A model generated the notes under the pieces. That model worked only from the letters and a program-made list of their open reading frames with translations. It ran no database searches and was not told the origin of the DNA. A program made the position numbers and the translations under genes. This document shows, piece after piece, positions 7,953-16,716 of a stretch of 40,187 nucleotides of DNA; within the stretch, counting starts at the first letter, position 1; each line of letters starts with the position of its first letter. The stretch is taken from the NCBI GenBank assembly GCA_016873295.1, contig VGXM01000026.1:1-40187 (forward strand), given 5' to 3'. The DNA is from Phycisphaerae bacterium (GTDB lineage Bacteria; Planctomycetota; Phycisphaerae; Phycisphaerales; UBA1924).

Positions 7953-8049
7953 GGACGTCCGCCCCACACCGCAAGCCCCGACCGGGCCGAGCGGGCCGCT
8001 GAGCTCCACCGCCTCCCAAGGCCTCGACACCCGGCCCCGGGGCGGGCGG

Positions 8050-8078
8050 AGGGTAAGAACCCACCCGACCAAAGTCAA
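8050..8078 (-). promoter_or_regulatory. Promoter of the DksA-like/lspA operon
   Basis: On the minus strand TTGACT (8078-8073) and TACCCT (8055-8050) are separated by exactly 17 bases. The -35 matches 5 of 6 consensus bases. The leader before the ATG at 7952 would be about 90 bases. Confidence 0.5.
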
Positions 8079-8117
8079 AGCGCGGCGCCAGGGTATTCCC
8101 CGGGTCCGGAGAGGCGG

Positions 8118-9173
8118 TCAGACCGCCTTCGTCGCGGCGGAGGGCTTCACCTCGACCACGGGGGGCTCCTCGGAGGGCTCGGTGAACGCCCCCATCCGCC
8201 GGAACCGCTCGTACCGCTTCTGGAGCAGCTCGTCGATGGGAAGCCCACGGAGGTGGTCGAGCTGCGAGACGACCCAGGCGCGGAGGGCCTCGGCGGCCGC
8301 CAGCGGCTCGCGGTGGGCTCCGCCCGTCGGCTCGGCGATCACGTGGTCGATGATCCCGAGGTCGAGGTTGTCCTTGGCGGTGAGGCGGAGCGACCTGGCC
8401 GCCGCCGTGTTCGTCTGTTCGTTGGCTTCCTTCCAGAGGATGGCGGCGCAGCCCTCGGGGCTGATGACGCTGTACCAGGCGAACTGGAGCATGCCGACGC
8501 GATCGGCGACCGCGACGCCCAGGGCCCCGCCCGAGCCCCCCTCCCCGATCACCACGCTCACGATGGGCGTGCGCAGGCGGCTCATCTCCATCAGGTTGAC
8601 GGCGATGGCCTCGGCCTGACCGCGCTGCTCGGCGCCCAGGCCCGGATAGGCCCCAGGCGTATCCACCAGCGTCACGATCGGCAGCCCGAACTTCTCGGCG
8701 AGCTTCATGGCGCGCAGGGCCTTGCGGTAGCCCTCGGGGTGCGCACAGCCGAAGTGGCACGAGATCTTCTCCGACGTCTCCTTGCCCTTCTGGTGCCCGA
8801 CGAGGAGGCACTTGACGCTGCCCAGGCGGCAAAAGCCGGTGACGATCGCGGGGTCGTCGCCGAAGCGGCGGTCGCCGTGCAGCTCCTGGAAGTCCTTGCA
8901 GAGCATGCGCACGTAGTCGCGGGTCTGGGGGCGGGCCGGGTGGCGGGCGACGCGGACCGTCTGCCACGCCGTCAGGTTCGAATAGAGGTCCGACAGCAGC
9001 GTGCGCCGCTTCTCCTGGAGGGTGGCGATCCGAGCCTGCAGGTCGGCGACGCCTGGGGAGGCCGACTCCTCGCCCGGCTTGGCTTCCATGCGAAGCCGCG
9101 TCTGCGACTCCTCGAGCTCGCGCTCCAGCTCGGCGACGGGCTTCTCGAAGTCCAGTTGATAGAAGCTGGCCAT
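8118..9173 (-). CDS. accA: Acetyl-CoA carboxylase carboxyltransferase subunit alpha
   Basis: 351 residues. With AccD it transfers CO2 from carboxybiotin to acetyl-CoA to give malonyl-CoA, the first step of fatty-acid synthesis, in the cytoplasm. Seen: the N-terminal helical FEKPVAELERELEE, RPQTRDYVRMLCKDFQELHGDR, VTLVDTPGAYPGLGAEQRGQ and VIGEGGSGGALG (oxyanion-hole glycines), then QFAWYSVISPEGCAAILWK. Length is close to the usual 320, with a short acidic C-terminal tail. accD and the biotin carrier are not in this window. The ATG at 9173 has no Shine-Dalgarno sequence; TACGAT lies 7 bases upstream. The longer open frame beyond it runs antisense through proC and is not coding. A palindrome with 8-bp arms spans the stop codon. 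Confidence 0.95.
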   Translation of the reverse strand: MASFYQLDFEKPVAELERELEESQTRLRMEAKPGEESASPGVADLQARIATLQEKRRTLLSDLYSNLTAWQTVRVARHPARPQTRDYVRMLCKDFQELHGDRRFGDDPAIVTGFCRLGSVKCLLVGHQKGKETSEKISCHFGCAHPEGYRKALRAMKLAEKFGLPIVTLVDTPGAYPGLGAEQRGQAEAIAVNLMEMSRLRTPIVSVVIGEGGSGGALGVAVADRVGMLQFAWYSVISPEGCAAILWKEANEQTNTAAARSLRLTAKDNLDLGIIDHVIAEPTGGAHREPLAAAEALRAWVVSQLDHLRGLPIDELLQKRYERFRRMGAFTEPSEEPPVVEVKPSAATKAV

Positions 9174-9180
9174 GGGGGCA

Positions 9181-9186
9181 ATCGTA
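9181..9186 (-). promoter_or_regulatory. Candidate -10 of accA
   Basis: TACGAT on the minus strand ends seven bases before the accA ATG, in the 66-base gap between divergent accA and proC. No Shine-Dalgarno sequence and no clear -35 are present, so leaderless transcription is suggested. Confidence 0.35.
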
Positions 9187-9239
9187 GTGGAGCGGAGGCG
9201 GGGCGGGCGGCCGCGGGTTCTCGGGCCTAACCATTCGCC

Positions 9240-10055
9240 ATGGCGACACCGGACGCGCTGGTCGTGATCGGCGGGGGGCACATGGGCTCGGCGATCGTCC
9301 GGGGCGTGGTCCGCGCCGGATTCCTCGAACCCGGCCGCGTCGTCGTCGCCGAGCCCGACGCCGCCCGGCACCCCCTCCTGGCCCTTGAGGGCTGTCGGAC
9401 CGAGGCCTCGGCGGGCACGGCGATCGGGCGGGCGTGGCCCGGGGCGGCGGTCCTGCTCGCCGTCAAGCCGCAGGTCTTCCCGCGCGTCGCCCGCGAGATC
9501 GGTCGGGCCCTCGACGGGCGGCTGGTGGTGTCCGTCATGGCGGGCGTGCGGAGCGGGGGAGTCGCGCAGGCCCTGGGCGGTCGCGTGGTGCGCGTGATGC
9601 CGAACCTGGGCGTCTCGATCGGCGTCGGAATGTCGGCGATCGCCCCGGGGCCCGGCGCGACGGGCGAGGACGAGGCGTGGGCGCGGGGCGTGTTCGAGAC
9701 CTTGGGCCGGGCCGAGGCGATCGACGAGTCGCTGATGGACGCCTTCACCGCCGTCGCGGGGTCGGGGCCGGCGTACCTGTTCTATCTGGCCGAGGGGATG
9801 GTGAAGGGCGCGGTGGAGGCGGGGATGGAGCCGGAGGTCGCCGACCGCGTGGTGCGCCAGACCCTGCTCGGCGCGGCGGAGTTGCTCGCGGGGGACGAGG
9901 GTCTCGACGCGGCCCGGTGGCGGGCCCGCGTCACGAGCAAGGGCGGCACGACGGCGGCGGCGGTCGAGGTCCTGGACTCGGGCGACGCCATGAACGCGAT
10001 CGTGCGCGCGATCGTCGCGGCCCGCGACCGTGGGGCGGAACTCTCCGCGGACTGA
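9240..10055 (+). CDS. proC: Pyrroline-5-carboxylate reductase
   Basis: 271 residues. It reduces 1-pyrroline-5-carboxylate to L-proline with NAD(P)H, the last step of proline synthesis. Seen: Rossmann VIGGGHMGSAIVRG at the N-terminus, LLAVKPQVF, VRVMPNLGVSIGVGMSAI, the ProC signature AVAGSGPAYLFYLAEGM near 175, and VTSKGGTTAAAVEVL near 237. Length is normal (about 270). The ATG at 9240 begins immediately before the Rossmann strand; no clear Shine-Dalgarno sequence precedes it. A perfect hairpin at 10065-10090 follows, before the convergent ABC permease. Confidence 0.95.
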   Translation: MATPDALVVIGGGHMGSAIVRGVVRAGFLEPGRVVVAEPDAARHPLLALEGCRTEASAGTAIGRAWPGAAVLLAVKPQVFPRVAREIGRALDGRLVVSVMAGVRSGGVAQALGGRVVRVMPNLGVSIGVGMSAIAPGPGATGEDEAWARGVFETLGRAEAIDESLMDAFTAVAGSGPAYLFYLAEGMVKGAVEAGMEPEVADRVVRQTLLGAAELLAGDEGLDAARWRARVTSKGGTTAAAVEVLDSGDAMNAIVRAIVAARDRGAELSAD

Positions 10056-10064
10056 TCCGGGTGG

Positions 10065-10090
10065 CATGCCTCCCGCTCGGGGGAGGCATG
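10065..10090. terminator. Palindrome between convergent proC and ABC permease
   Basis: Perfect 10-bp arms, CATGCCTCCC (10065-10074) and GGGAGGCATG (10081-10090), with loop GCTCGG. There is no T tract on either side, so intrinsic termination is uncertain. Related hairpins occur at 26477-26504 and 37075-37103. Confidence 0.45.
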
Positions 10091-10167
10091 GGGACCTGTC
10101 CGTGCTTCCTCGGAGCGGGACGCACGCCACCCGACCCATCCCCGGCCGTCCCCTGAAGGAGAGGGGG

Positions 10168-11319
10168 TCAGAAGTCGCGGCGCACGAAGACCAGGCACGC
10201 CAGCCCGAGGACCAGGGCCTCGAAGCCCAGGGAGGTGCCCAGCACCCACCACACCGTCCGTCCGCGCAGGCGGTCGTCGATGCGGCTCTGGAGCTGGCGC
10301 TGCTCCTGCGGCGACATGGGCGAGCCGAACTGGAAGGCCCCGGCGTCGGGCTCCTCGCCCGGGAGCTTCTCCAGCTTGGCCGCCTCGATCACCCAGCGGT
10401 CGATCAACTGGATCGTCTCGCTGGTCTTGGGGAAGGCGGTCTTCACCGTGACGATGACGCGCGAGGCGGTCTCCCAGCGGGGCTGCTGCGTGCGGGCCCG
10501 CTCCAGGGTGGCGCGGGCCTCGGGCAGGCGCGGGTTGGCCCTGTCGATCTCCTCGGCGGTGGGGGGGGCGTCGGGCTCGCCCGGCTCCTCGCGGCCCCGC
10601 CGGATCACCTCGGCGGTGGACTTCTCCATGCGCTCGATGCGGGCGGCGGTCATCTCCTGGCGAATCAGGTTCATCTCGCGTCCCTGGATCACGATCACGT
10701 CCGCCGCGTTCAGGCAGAAGAAGAAGAGCCAGCACAGGAGCGTGAGCAGCAGCGAGGCGATGGTGGAGCGCGTCAGCAGCCCCAGCAGGACACAGATCGC
10801 GAAGAGGTAGCTGAAGAAGACGACGACGAGTGGCACGGCCAGGAACAGCCCGGGCTCCCACACCCCGCCGCGGATCCCGATCACCAGGAACGACGCCACG
10901 GTGAACACGCTCACCTGCAGCGCGACGAAGAGCAGCCCGCAGGCGTACTTGGTGAGGAAAAGGCGCGTGCGTGAGACGGGCTTGGAGAGCGTGAGCTCCA
11001 CGGCCCCGGAGGCGATGAAGTCGGGGATCATGCCGGCGGTGGAGACCAGGGCGAGGATGGCGCCCAGCCACGACAGCCAGAACCCCACGCCGAACCGCGT
11101 GAAGAGGAGCTTGTAGAACCGCTCGGGCGTCAGGTCCATGACGTCCATGAAGGGCAGGTCGATCTCCCAGACCAGGACCGTGACGCCCGTCTTGGTGACG
11201 CCCAGGGCCGCGAGCCCCGCCACGATCAGCCCGCTGATCGCCAGGGAGATCCAGAACAGCCTCTTGCTGTTGAACTCGCGGTAGGTGTCCAGGAGGAGGG
11301 CGAGGGTCTGGGTGATCAT
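10168..11319 (-). CDS. ABC-2-type transporter permease
   Basis: 383 residues with about six hydrophobic segments: one near 22-42, four between about 85 and 215, and one at the C-terminus (WWVLGTSLGFEALVLGL). Between the last two lies a soluble, charged, helical region of about 150 residues (220-350). SGAVELTLSKPVSRTRLFLTKY is the coupling-helix signature of NatB/GldF-type permeases. It is likely an exporter partner of the ATPase encoded just upstream, whose TGA overlaps this ATG (ATGA). The cargo is unknown. Confidence 0.82.
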   Translation of the reverse strand: MITQTLALLLDTYREFNSKRLFWISLAISGLIVAGLAALGVTKTGVTVLVWEIDLPFMDVMDLTPERFYKLLFTRFGVGFWLSWLGAILALVSTAGMIPDFIASGAVELTLSKPVSRTRLFLTKYACGLLFVALQVSVFTVASFLVIGIRGGVWEPGLFLAVPLVVVFFSYLFAICVLLGLLTRSTIASLLLTLLCWLFFFCLNAADVIVIQGREMNLIRQEMTAARIERMEKSTAEVIRRGREEPGEPDAPPTAEEIDRANPRLPEARATLERARTQQPRWETASRVIVTVKTAFPKTSETIQLIDRWVIEAAKLEKLPGEEPDAGAFQFGSPMSPQEQRQLQSRIDDRLRGRTVWWVLGTSLGFEALVLGLACLVFVRRDF

Positions 11320-12359
11320 GGACGGGCCCTCCGGCGCCGCCCGGGCGCGTCCTTGGCGGCGCCCACGTCGAGCGTCTTGCCCGTGCGCGGGTCGGTGACG
11401 GCCTCCATGAAGAGGTCCTCCAGCGACGGGCGCACCTGGCGCACCGCCCGGATCACGCCGCCCCGGGCCCGCACGGCGTCGATCAGCCACTGCACGTCCC
11501 GGGGGTCGATCAGGTCCACCCACAGCGCTGGGCCCTCCAGGCGGGCGGTGTGCCCGCCCGGCAGCGTGCCGACGCCCGCCGCGTCGGGGTCCGCGCCAAA
11601 CACGTCCGGGAGCGCCGCCCGGAAGACCGCCGCGGCGGGCTCGTCGCCCGGGGCCAGCTCGATCTCGTAGCGTCTCTTCCCGCGCGTCAGCTCGTCGATC
11701 GTCCCCTGCGACGCCACCGACCCTTGCACGAGGATCGACACGCGATCGCAGACCATCTCCAGCTCGCTGAGCAGGTGGGAGTTGAGGAGGACGGCCTTGC
11801 CCTGGGCCTTGACGTGCGTCAGGACCTGGCGGATCTCGCGTCGGCCCACGGGGTCGACGCCGTCGGTCGGCTCGTCGAGCAGGACCAGGTCCGGGTCGTT
11901 GACGAGGGCTTGGGCGATGCCGACGCGTTGGCGCATGCCCTTGGAGTAGCTCTTGACCCTGGCGTCGGCCCACTCGTGCATGCCGACCAGGTCGACGAGT
12001 TCGGCGGCGCGGCGTCGCCGGTCGGTCCGCGGCACGCCGCAGAGACCGCCGTAGAACTCCACCACCTGCCGCCCCGTGAGGTAGTCGGGGAAGCGGTGGT
12101 GCTCGGGGAGGTAGCCGACGCGGGCGAGGGTGGGCTTGTGCCCCACGGGCTGGCCCAGCATGGAGCCGCGGCAGCGGGTGGGTTTGACGACGGTCATGAG
12201 GATCTTGACGAGCGTGCTCTTGCCGGCGCCGTTGGGCCCGAGCAGCCCGAAGATCTCGCCGCGGGCCACGCGCATGTTGATGCCCCGCAGCGCGTGCACG
12301 CGCCCGCGGTACACCTTGTCCACGTCGGCGAGGTCGATGGCCCACTCGGTCGCGGTCAT
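11316..12359 (-). CDS. ABC transporter ATP-binding protein
   Basis: 347 residues. Seen: Walker A GPNGAGKST near 44, Q-loop region with YLPEHHRFPDYLT, signature YSKGMRQRVGIAQAL (a variant with SKGM), Walker B DLVLLDEPTDGVDP, and the switch His in LNSHLLSE. A C-terminal region of about 120 residues (from about 225) is typical of exporter ATPases of the NatA/CcmA type. The ATG at 12359 is chosen over an in-frame GTG two codons earlier because GAGGG lies 7 bases upstream of it. It overlaps the permease by 4 bases, so the two form an operon, possibly led by the methyltransferase 44 bases upstream. Confidence 0.9.
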   Translation of the reverse strand: MTATEWAIDLADVDKVYRGRVHALRGINMRVARGEIFGLLGPNGAGKSTLVKILMTVVKPTRCRGSMLGQPVGHKPTLARVGYLPEHHRFPDYLTGRQVVEFYGGLCGVPRTDRRRRAAELVDLVGMHEWADARVKSYSKGMRQRVGIAQALVNDPDLVLLDEPTDGVDPVGRREIRQVLTHVKAQGKAVLLNSHLLSELEMVCDRVSILVQGSVASQGTIDELTRGKRRYEIELAPGDEPAAAVFRAALPDVFGADPDAAGVGTLPGGHTARLEGPALWVDLIDPRDVQWLIDAVRARGGVIRAVRQVRPSLEDLFMEAVTDPRTGKTLDVGAAKDAPGRRRRARP

Positions 12360-12403
12360 GGTCACGCCCTCTTATCGGGGAATCGGGCCGAGGGGTTGCA
12401 CGA

Positions 12404-13057
12404 TCAGCGCTTGCGGGCCACGACGTGGAAGACGTGCCAGTGCTTGGGCTCGCCCTCGACCGTCACGTCGTCGCGCTCCTCCTCGATGAGCTGCTCGATC
12501 AGGAACCCCGCGAACAGCCCGTCGAGGTCGCCCCGGCGGTGGTGCGTGCGGTCGGGCAGGCCCGCCCACGAGTCGCGGTCGCCGAAGAGCTGGCCCGCGA
12601 ACAGCCCGCCGGGCTCGATGCTGTCGGCGATGCGGCGCCACAGCCCCGGGAACTCCCGCGGCTCGCAGAAGGGCAGGGCGAAGCTGCAGTTGAGCAGCCG
12701 GCAGCGGGGCCACGCCGAGGCCTCGAACGGCTCGACGCGGGCGGTCAGGAGCGGGGCCTGGTCGGGGGGGACGCGGGAGGTGAGCAACTCGATCGCCATG
12801 GGGTGCCCGTCGAGGGCGACGACGCGCCACCCGCGCCGGAGGAGTTCCAGCGTGTCGCGCCCCTCGCCGCAGGCCAGGTCCACCGCGAGGCGCTCGCCCG
12901 CGGGCCGGCGATCGGGGATCTCCAGGGCCCTAACCAGGGTCTCGCGGGGGGGCTTGCCCAGCATGGTGCGGAAGTAGCCGGGCCAGTCGCGCCGGGCGGC
13001 GAAGTCCATCGCCCTGGGGGTCCTGGGAGGGCCGGAGCCTGTCGCCGTGTCCGTCAT
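12404..13057 (-). CDS. Class I SAM-dependent methyltransferase (TehB-like)
   Basis: 217 residues. The SAM-binding motif I is AVDLACGEGRDTLELLRRGW near residue 58, followed by VVALDGHPMAIELL (motif II acidic residue) and LLNCSFALPFCEP. The closing HWHVFHVVARK is frequent in TehB/UbiE-like enzymes. The acceptor substrate is unknown; weak similarity in layout to tellurite-resistance TehB does not prove that role. Its ATG lies only 11 bases from the ATG of the divergent UbiD-type gene, leaving no room for a Shine-Dalgarno sequence. It may lead the ABC exporter operon. Confidence 0.8.
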   Translation of the reverse strand: MTDTATGSGPPRTPRAMDFAARRDWPGYFRTMLGKPPRETLVRALEIPDRRPAGERLAVDLACGEGRDTLELLRRGWRVVALDGHPMAIELLTSRVPPDQAPLLTARVEPFEASAWPRCRLLNCSFALPFCEPREFPGLWRRIADSIEPGGLFAGQLFGDRDSWAGLPDRTHHRRGDLDGLFAGFLIEQLIEEERDDVTVEGEPKHWHVFHVVARKR

Positions 13058-13069
13058 AGGCTGATCCGA
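13057..13069. promoter_or_regulatory. Overlapping divergent -10 elements of the methyltransferase and UbiD-type genes
   Basis: On the plus strand TAGGCT (13057-13062) lies six bases before the UbiD-type ATG and overlaps the methyltransferase start codon. On the minus strand TCGGAT (13069-13064) lies six bases before the methyltransferase ATG and overlaps the first base of the other start. Neither gene has a Shine-Dalgarno sequence. Confidence 0.35.
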
Positions 13070-15192
13070 TGTACCAGGACCTTCGAACGTTCGTCGGCGC
13101 GCTGGACCGCGCCGGCGAACTGAAGCGTATCCGGGCCCGGGTGTCGCCCGTGCTCGAGATCGCCGAGTGCGCCGACCGGGCCAGCAAGTCTGCCGCGCCG
13201 CACCCGCCCAGCGCGTCGGCCCGGCGGAACGACCCGCGCTTTCACAGCCTGGGCGGGCCCGCCCTCCTGTTCGAGCAGGTGGAGGGATCGGCGATCCCCG
13301 TCCTGATCAACTCGCTGGGCAGCTACCGGCGCATGGAGATGGCCCTGGGGTGCCACGGCGACGGCCCGGGCACTGGGGCGGGGCACACGCCCGGCGGGTT
13401 CGACGCCATCGCGGCCCGCCTGGCCGAGCTGGTGAAACCCGAGCCGCCCCAGGGGCTCGCCGACGCGCTCGCCAAGGTGCGCACGTTCCTGCCCCTGCTG
13501 CGCACTCCGCCACGGCGCAGGCGCGGCCTTGGGATGTGCCAGGAAACCGTGCACGAGGGCGAGCGGGTCGACCTGACGCGACTGCCGCTGATTCGCTGCT
13601 GGCCTCACGACGGGGACTTCGCGGCCCTGGGCTACCCCGCCGACCTGCACGAGGGGATCCCGGGCCTGGGCTCGGAGCCGGAGTGGGACGCGACGTTCCG
13701 CGGGCGGTACGTCACGCTCGCGGGGATCCACACGATCCACGCCGACCACCGCGACCACCCCAGGCCGCCCAGCCACAACATCGGCATGTATCGGGTGCAG
13801 CTCATGGGCCCCCGCCGCATGGCGATGCACTGGCACATGCACCACGACGGGGCCCGGCACTGGAGGTCGTGGAAGGCGCTGGGTCGGCCCATGCCGGTCG
13901 CGATCGCGTTCGGCGGCGAGAGCGTGCTTCCCTACGCCGCCACGGCCCCGATGCCCCCCGGCATGAGCGAGCTCCTGCTGGCCGGGCTGCTCCATCGGCG
14001 GGGGATCGAGATGGTCCGGGCCCGCACGGTGCCGCTGTGGGTGCCCGCGAACGCCGAGATCGTGATCGAAGGCTGGGTGTCGCACGAGGCCGGCCCGATC
14101 GACTACGACCCGCGGATCCGCGGCGCCGGCCCGCTGGGCCCCGGCGCGCTCTTCGAGGGCCCGTTCGGCGACCACACCGGGTTCTACTCGCTGCCGGACC
14201 GCTACCCCATCCTCGACGTCACGGCGGTGACGCACCGGCGCGACCCGATCTACCCGACGACGATCGTGGGCCTGCCGCCCCAGGAGGACTACTTCATGGG
14301 GAAGGCCACGGAGCGGATCTTCCTGCCGCTCCTGCGCACGATCATCCCGGACATCGAGGACTACGACCTGCCCATGTTCGGGGCCTTCCACAACGCCGCG
14401 TTCCTCAGGATCCGCAAGCACTACCCGCTGCACGCCCGCCGCGTGATGCACGGGGTGTGGGGCGCGGGGCAGATGAGCTGGACCAAGGCCGTCGTGGTGG
14501 TCGACGCCGAGGTCGACGTGCACGACACCCCGGCGGTGCTGCGGGCCGTGGGGGAGCATTGCGTGCCGGCCCGCGACGCCGAGCTGGTCCGCGGCCCGCT
14601 CGATATCCTGGACCACGCGGCGCCCTTCCTGGGCGCGGGGAGCAAGATCGGGCTGGACGCGACCCGCAAGGTCGCCGACGCCGAGACGCACCGCGCGCTC
14701 GACCCCCTCGCCGCCGAGGCGTGTGCCGCGGGCCCGATCCCCGCGGTCGTGGGCGACGCGGCCCGGGCGGCCGAGGCGCGCCTGCGGCGCGTGCCCGGCG
14801 TGCTCGACGCCCGCATCCCCGACGAGCTGGGCGGGTGGTGGCTGCTCGTCCGCATCGACAAGCAGCAGGCCGGCGACGGCGCCCGCGTCATCAAGGCCCT
14901 GGGGAGCCTGACGGGCGAGGCCGCCATCCCCCGCTGGACGCTCGTGGTCGGGCCCGACGCGGACGTCGCACGCTTCGACGACGCGGCGTTCCACTGGCTG
15001 GCCAACGCCTGCCCCGAGCGCGACCGCTTCCTGAGCGTCTGCGGGCGGCGAGTCGCGTTCGACGCCACGCCCAAGGTCCCGGGCGACGAGCGGGAGGGTC
15101 GCCCCGTGCGGGCCTGGCCGCCGATTCTCGAGATGAGCCGCGAGGTCAGGGACCGCGTGGGCGCCCGCCTGGTCGAGCTGGGGCTGGCCTGA
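13069..15192 (+). CDS. UbiD-family decarboxylase, long form
   Basis: 707 residues of the prenylated-FMN-dependent UbiD family, which decarboxylates unsaturated or aromatic acids such as those in ubiquinone or menaquinone synthesis. Seen: N-terminal YQDLRTFVGALDRAGEL, SHNIGMYRVQLMGPRRMAMHWHMHHDGA, FGGESVLPYAA, VIEGWVSHEAGPIDYDPRI, EGPFGDHTGFYS and PTTIVGLPPQEDYFMGKATE, all family landmarks. GAGSKIGLDATRK (about 523-535) is where ordinary UbiD proteins (about 490 residues) end; this protein continues with about 170 residues that hold a second FDATPK. Long UbiD forms of about 600 residues are known in menaquinone-type enzymes. The substrate is not resolvable. The stop codon abuts that of the convergent carboxypeptidase. 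Confidence 0.88.
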   Translation: MYQDLRTFVGALDRAGELKRIRARVSPVLEIAECADRASKSAAPHPPSASARRNDPRFHSLGGPALLFEQVEGSAIPVLINSLGSYRRMEMALGCHGDGPGTGAGHTPGGFDAIAARLAELVKPEPPQGLADALAKVRTFLPLLRTPPRRRRGLGMCQETVHEGERVDLTRLPLIRCWPHDGDFAALGYPADLHEGIPGLGSEPEWDATFRGRYVTLAGIHTIHADHRDHPRPPSHNIGMYRVQLMGPRRMAMHWHMHHDGARHWRSWKALGRPMPVAIAFGGESVLPYAATAPMPPGMSELLLAGLLHRRGIEMVRARTVPLWVPANAEIVIEGWVSHEAGPIDYDPRIRGAGPLGPGALFEGPFGDHTGFYSLPDRYPILDVTAVTHRRDPIYPTTIVGLPPQEDYFMGKATERIFLPLLRTIIPDIEDYDLPMFGAFHNAAFLRIRKHYPLHARRVMHGVWGAGQMSWTKAVVVVDAEVDVHDTPAVLRAVGEHCVPARDAELVRGPLDILDHAAPFLGAGSKIGLDATRKVADAETHRALDPLAAEACAAGPIPAVVGDAARAAEARLRRVPGVLDARIPDELGGWWLLVRIDKQQAGDGARVIKALGSLTGEAAIPRWTLVVGPDADVARFDDAAFHWLANACPERDRFLSVCGRRVAFDATPKVPGDEREGRPVRAWPPILEMSREVRDRVGARLVELGLA

Positions 15193-16716
15193 TCACCCGC
15201 CGACCTTGGCCTGCTCCTGGGGCCTGGGCGCGGCGATCCTGCGGTCGATGGCCGCGACGAGGTCGTTGGTGAGCTTGCCGGCGGCGGCGTGGTGCCCGGG
15301 CTGCAGGTCGTTGAAGAGGATGACGAAGGCGATCCGTCGACCGCTCTCGCCGGTGACGTAGCCCGACAGGCTGCGGACGCCCTTGATATACCCGCTCTTG
15401 GCGGCGAGCTGCCCGCGCAGCCTGGAGTCGTTGAACCGCGTCTTGAGCGTGCCCTCGCCGGGGGTGGCGAGCGAGGCCATGAACGCCGGGCCCAGGCGGG
15501 TGTCGCGGGCCATGCTCACGAGCCAGGCGGCGAGTGTCGCGGGCGTGAGGGTGTTCTCTCGCGCGAGCCCGGAGCCGTCGATGATCGTGGTGCTCGCCGC
15601 GGCCGCCGGGCCCAGGCGCTCGGAGACGATCATGCGCATCACCGCCGCGCCGCTCTCCCACGTGCCCGGCTCGCCCGTGACGGCGTGCGCCACCCGCTTC
15701 ATCAGGGCCTCGGCGTACAGGTTCTCGCTGTCGGCGTTGCAGCGCTTGAGCACGTCGTGGAGCGAGGTCGTGACCGCGGCGATGGTCGTGCCCGCCGGGA
15801 GCGTCTCGAGCGGGTCCGCCAGACGCACGCCCACCGGCTCGCGCCCCGCGGGGCGCGAGGTTTCGCCGCCCACCGGGATGCCGCCGGCCTGGATGCGGGC
15901 GGCGAGCAGTCGCCCGGTCATCAGGGCCGGATGGTCGATCGGATGGCTCACCGCCTGCTCCGTGCGCACCTGCCCGGTGAGCTGGAACCGCGTCGGCGTG
16001 ACCCGGACCGCGTAGGCGTCGTTCGAACCCTCCTTGACCGTCCGCGACTTGGAGGTGTCGACCTCCACCCAGTCGGCGTCGGGCTGACGCCGCACGCGCG
16101 GCGGGGCCCCCGCCCCCTCGCGCGAGGGCGACAGGTACAGCGTGATCACGTTCTCGTGGAAGTTCACCCCCGCGACGGGGGCCCCGTAGGTCTGGGTCAG
16201 GTGCTCGCGCAGCCACGACGGGTGCACCAGTTGGCGGTCGAAGATGCGATCGTCCACGACGATCTCGCGCACGCCCGACAGCCCCGCCCTGGTCGCGGCC
16301 AGGGCCATCACGTCGAGCAGGTCGCCCACCGTGCGTCGGGGCTGTCCGCGCGACAGGAGCTCGGGGTCGCCCAGCGCGGGGTCGCCCGATCCCCTCAGGA
16401 TGACCCGGTCGCCGTCGACCACGACCTCGGTGCGGAAGACGAAGTCCGGCCCGAGCGTCACCAGGGCCGCGCCCGTGGTCAGGAGCTTCTGGTTGCTCGC
16501 GGGGATGAACGCCTCGTCGCCCCGGGCCGAGCCCAGGACCTGGCCCGACTCGACGTCGATGATCGCGACGCCCAATCGCACCTCCTTCGGCAGGCGCGAG
16601 GCCTGCAGAAGCCGGTCGATGTCGTCGCCGAAGGACTGCGCGAAGCCCCGGGCGGGGACCAACCCGGCGACCAGGGCGGCGAGCACGATCAGGGCGAGGG
16701 AGCGGGTGCGGGCCAA
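15193..16716 (-). CDS. dacB: D-alanyl-D-alanine carboxypeptidase/endopeptidase (PBP4, peptidase S13)
   Basis: 507 residues, a periplasmic penicillin-binding protein acting on peptidoglycan cross-links or pentapeptides. Seen: a signal peptide (hydrophobic 7-20, cut after GFA), the active-site SNQK (Ser74, Lys77), the SxN motif SEN in CNADSENLYAE, and the KSG box in AKSGYIKGVRSLSGY. I chose the TTG at 16716, with GGAAGAGAG about 8 bases upstream; a GTG at 16758 is also in frame but lacks a Shine-Dalgarno sequence and would add an acidic stretch before the signal. The gene indicates some peptidoglycan in this organism. Its TGA abuts the TGA of the UbiD-type gene. Confidence 0.88.
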   Translation of the reverse strand: MARTRSLALIVLAALVAGLVPARGFAQSFGDDIDRLLQASRLPKEVRLGVAIIDVESGQVLGSARGDEAFIPASNQKLLTTGAALVTLGPDFVFRTEVVVDGDRVILRGSGDPALGDPELLSRGQPRRTVGDLLDVMALAATRAGLSGVREIVVDDRIFDRQLVHPSWLREHLTQTYGAPVAGVNFHENVITLYLSPSREGAGAPPRVRRQPDADWVEVDTSKSRTVKEGSNDAYAVRVTPTRFQLTGQVRTEQAVSHPIDHPALMTGRLLAARIQAGGIPVGGETSRPAGREPVGVRLADPLETLPAGTTIAAVTTSLHDVLKRCNADSENLYAEALMKRVAHAVTGEPGTWESGAAVMRMIVSERLGPAAAASTTIIDGSGLARENTLTPATLAAWLVSMARDTRLGPAFMASLATPGEGTLKTRFNDSRLRGQLAAKSGYIKGVRSLSGYVTGESGRRIAFVILFNDLQPGHHAAAGKLTNDLVAAIDRRIAAPRPQEQAKVGG

